From: Motacilla alba alba | Taxonomy: Eukaryota; Chordata; Aves; Passeriformes; Motacillidae | Length of the DNA stretch: 64,000 bases | Assembly: GCF_015832195.1 (NCBI RefSeq) | Contig: NC_052017.1 | Span: forward strand, 72,975,801 to 73,039,800 | Direction: 5' to 3' | In this document: one piece after another, positions 60,613-64,000 of the stretch | Layout of the letters: every line of letters starts with the position of its first letter | Position numbering within the stretch: position 1 is the first letter of the stretch | Notes under the pieces: model-generated | What the model saw: only the letters and a program-made list of their open reading frames with translations | Told to the model about the DNA's origin: nothing | The model's database searches: none | Position numbers and translations under genes: made by a program

Positions 60613-61225
60613 AGGAACTGATCATTGATGTTTTACAGCTCTTCTCTCCATGGTTTCTTTTGATAAACAGTTTTATATGAAAAAAGGTGGGAAAAAATTT
60701 GAAGTTTATTTTGTCCTTTTTTACTCTTATAACTTCTTTTCTTTTCCTTACTACTTTCCACAGATCAGATATTCAAATTTACCATCCCCTTCTGTTAACC
60801 ATTATTCTATTGAGAGAGCACTATTCAAAATGATGCTTTAATATGGGAATGCAACTTTCCAGTTCTTCTGACACCTTCTTTATTTTGCTTCTTTTCTTTC
60901 TCTCTCGGTACTTTCAACAGGAAATCTTTCATATGAGTCTACAGTAAAATATACAAATTAGAAATGTTGTTAGGAAGGACTTTACTTTTTTTATTTAATC
61001 CATTCTCTTGGGAATTATTAACAAAATTCTTTGATTAAATGGAAAGGAAAAATCTCTCAAAACTTTCACTGATAAGTAATTAAAGAATAGCCTTAAGAAC
61101 AGCCTGTTCAGCTTTGGTGTGTATATTTGTCACAGTAATGCAGTTTATGTCCACCTATAATTTTTCAGGTTAAGCTCTACATTTTGTCTTAACTCAATTT
61201 TGTGGTTTTGGGACTTTTTTCCCGC

Positions 61226-61244
61226 TTTTTTTTTTTTTTTTTTT
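61226..61244 (+). repeat. Poly(T) run, 19 nt
   Basis: Uninterrupted T run preceded by 'ttttttcccgc'. Confidence 0.9.
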
Positions 61245-62354
61245 GTCCTTTACTTAAGAAGGAATAACAACAATAATAACAAAAGAAGCATCTTATAAAT
61301 TTTGTGACAAAGAAATGTATTGATTGCTAGATATGGGCTTCCATTAAGGCTTTGGTCCTAGAGGAATGAAATTACTCTTGATTTTGAAAGATCTGACCAA
61401 TAGCTTGTGCAAGGACTAAAAATTTACATCTAGGACATGAAAAATCAGATTTGCTAAAAATATTCCCACAACTTTGTTCTTGTTTTTTGTATGCCACAGT
61501 AAGCTTTCATGTTGTTGCCATACTAGAAGTTGACTCTATAATGAATGGCCAATAGTTACTTCTATGGTATATTTTGCAGGTTTTTAAAATATTAAGTTTT
61601 AATGATACAATTTATGAGCACTACCACTGACAAGCCACAAAGCAGTATCTTCAGGAAAGCAGAAGATAGAAAAGTACAAGACTCTTCAGCCTGACCACAA
61701 ACACTTGCTTGATTTTACTTCTAGAATTCATATCCCTAAAATTCAGGATGTGCATTACCACAAATCAAATTTTGAAATAACCACCACCTTTTCACAGATT
61801 CCCTTTAGTGTGCAAGTCTTAAAATAAAGTGTTTAATTTTATTTATTTTTTACTACCATAAATGGTGCTAAGTCTTTATAACCAACTCTCACCATCTAGT
61901 TCTGTGCTAGCTAGCAATACATCACAGGAATCATGATGCTCTGATAATGTATTACACTAATAAATCATCAGTGTGACAATACTCTATGATGGATGAGTAA
62001 TACATCTTCCAGAAAAAGATGTCAAATACAGATCTGCTTGGAAAAGGAACAACACCCTTCCCTGAGTGTTATTCTAACTTTATTATCTTAAAAGTTTATA
62101 AAATGATTTTAAAATTCTACCCAAATCATTCATTTGGGCAGCCAACACATTCCCACATAGACAGGGAGTTTGTCACAGCTCTGAGATCTGTTGATTCGAC
62201 AGAACTTTTCTTCACTTTCAGTGTAAGAGATGATAGAAAGTATCTTCCTTTACATGTAACATATGGTGTTGCATAAGGTAATAAATGTTTCCATATAGAA
62301 GCTCATTACTGGATTAGAAAAACAACTCACTGTTTAAACAGCCTGTAATTGTTA

Positions 62355-62419
62355 TTTCCCTTCTTCCTCTTCTCCTCTCTTTTTTCTTCTTCTTCTTCTT
62401 CTCCTTCTTCTCCTTCTTC
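62355..62419 (+). repeat. 65-nt pure pyrimidine tract, (CTT)n-like
   Basis: No purine over 65 bases; CTT and CCTT units dominate. Such tracts can form triplex (H-DNA) structures. Confidence 0.9.
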
Positions 62420-64000
62420 AACTCAATTTTTCTCTTCTATTGGTAAATGGAATTGAAACAGTTCTTTCATATGAGAAAATAGACATGGAAGTAGTTTTAC
62501 CTTTGGTTTGTCTCCTGTTTAATTTCATTGCAAGAGATATGATTTAACTGAGGCAATGTACATATTTTTAATATAATTCCTGTACATTTAATTTTTAGAC
62601 TACAGTAATTACATGTTTATTGAAAGACACGTCTTTGCCCTTTTTTTAAACTTTGGTACAGAATTAAGATTCTATACTAAATGAGCTTATACAATTACAA
62701 TAGAAAACATACTGTCATTCGATTTTAAGCCATCAACCTGACTAATAGTAACCCTTCTGCTAAAAAAATGGTGACATGCAAGCTTCAGAAACCTTGTGTT
62801 GGCCATATGCTGTCATATTAATAAAGGAAACACTTCTGAAAGGCCTGAACTTTCCCCCTTCTTGTTGGCCCAGCAACATCAGTGAGAAAAGCAGTGAAAA
62901 TTAGTTGTATTAGATGTTAAATAATATATAAATGAATATTTTGTAAGAAAGATTAATTTGCACCTGATTATAGTCCTCAATGAATCTTCAGTCTATTGGG
63001 ATTCAATTGTTAATTCTTCTGTGTTTTGATTCCTTTGTAACCTAACTTAAAAACCTTTCTAATAAGCAACTCAGAGCAATGATGGCCATGACAGAAAATT
63101 TTAAAAAAACAGTATATACATATATGAAACAACCAGGATATTGAAGTAACTTCTTTGAGAATCTAGCTAATATGGGACCAAGAGCCATAAAGTTAGGAGA
63201 CTCTGTAGAGTCAAGTAGGAAGCAAGAGAAAGGAGAGAACATACAGGAATATCTAGATTGCTTGAATTTCCTATCGTAAAAACACAATTTTCTCCTCACT
63301 CTGATAATTTCTTCTAAATTTCTCAGAAGTGCAGTTGCTGTGGTTGTTATCAATTTGAGACAGACATAGAAGGTTCAATATATAACAAGAAAATGTGATT
63401 ATGGTATATCTGAGAAAGAAAATAGTAATGGCTGTAGAAAATAGGAATTTTTTATTATGTTCTTTGAGTCTGTCCAATGCCCATTATGCGAATGTCAGGG
63501 TACCTGCTCCTTATATCCTTATGTAAAGGAATTAATCCTAATTATTTTGGTCTGCTTTTTCTCTCCATGTTGAAAATCAAAGGGAATTGTGTTATATAAA
63601 ACATTTTGTTCATTAAATTATACTGAAAATAAAGAAATAAACAACATGGAACTAAGAATACTAAATTTTTCAAAGTTCAGTTAGGTAGTTATGGTAGAAA
63701 CATAACTTAAAAGATAAGTCCACATTTCAGATTATATATATAGAAATAAAATTATTAATTAACTATAGAGATAAAATATATCTTTATTAATGTATAGTCT
63801 CTTAGAAGAATAGAATTTTAGTAGAGGCTAAACAAGAAGTTACGCCCTATGAGTAGGAAACAGTCCTTGCCAATTTTCCTGACTAAAAAGACATTTAATC
63901 TATAATTCTATTCTCTTATGTTATCCAGTGGTATTATATACTAAACTTATTAAATTTGTATAATTGCAGTAAGCTTAAATTATTTAAGAGAATCCATATT

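Larger units (their letters stand above)
56447..64000. other. Unique AT-rich sequence with simple repeats, no gene seen
   Basis: About 7.5 kb of AT-rich DNA. It contains homopolymer runs at 57649, 60205, 60597 and 61226 and the pyrimidine tract at 62355. The longest frames are about 100 codons and compositional. No transposable element recognised with confidence. Confidence 0.5.

Overview
The window looks like AT-rich, gene-poor DNA from a bird, most likely a passerine. Three things point there: many 5'-truncated CR1 LINEs with the CR1 3' end and short GTGATTCT-type tail repeats; one degraded tRNA-Ile-derived SINE with a CR1-like tail (8006-8146) that matches my memory of the songbird family TguSINE1; and compact LTR elements. 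No open reading frame reads as a host gene. The longest ones lie inside repeats or have no recognisable domain. I see no rRNA, functional tRNA or CRISPR array. The DNA could be intergenic or part of a large intron.

Layout. 1-11600: mostly unique AT-rich sequence with an old CR1 (845-1277), the SINE and a few simple repeats. 11640-19350: a CR1 graveyard. It holds a copy with endonuclease sequence but no reverse transcriptase (11640-12770), a CR1-type tail on the minus strand with a 34-bp tandem duplication, a long endonuclease-plus-RT copy (15655-17045), a minus-strand RT fragment (17065-17665), and further plus-strand pieces to 19350. 19350-27870: unique sequence, one CR1 3' end, a minus-strand CR1 and a roughly 0.75-kb repeat that resembles a common bird repeat.

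27874-30076 is the best-defined mobile element: a short endogenous retrovirus-like provirus. It has a 6-bp target duplication, two related LTRs, a likely tRNA-Ala primer site, and a 1.17-kb interior without gag, pol or env. A second LTR sits inside its 3' LTR, with its own 5-bp duplication and a terminal inverted repeat.

31173-33510 is a nested locus. One CR1 is interrupted first by another CR1 and then by a roughly 1.1-kb LTR-like element, and the CR1 sequence reads on across both gaps.

33510-64000 is mainly unique AT-rich DNA. It holds a CR1 tail (45545-45655), an ancient minus-strand CR1 RT fragment (46745-47060), another minus-strand CR1 tail next to a GC-rich LTR-like block (50556-51300), several local tandem duplications, and a perfect DR1 nuclear-receptor motif at 54085.

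No set of genes works together here. The content is layered retroelement history. I did not find a convincing new biological system. The strongest leads are the coding-less provirus with its hairpin-ended nested LTR, and the nested CR1/LTR locus. All family names are from memory, without a database search.
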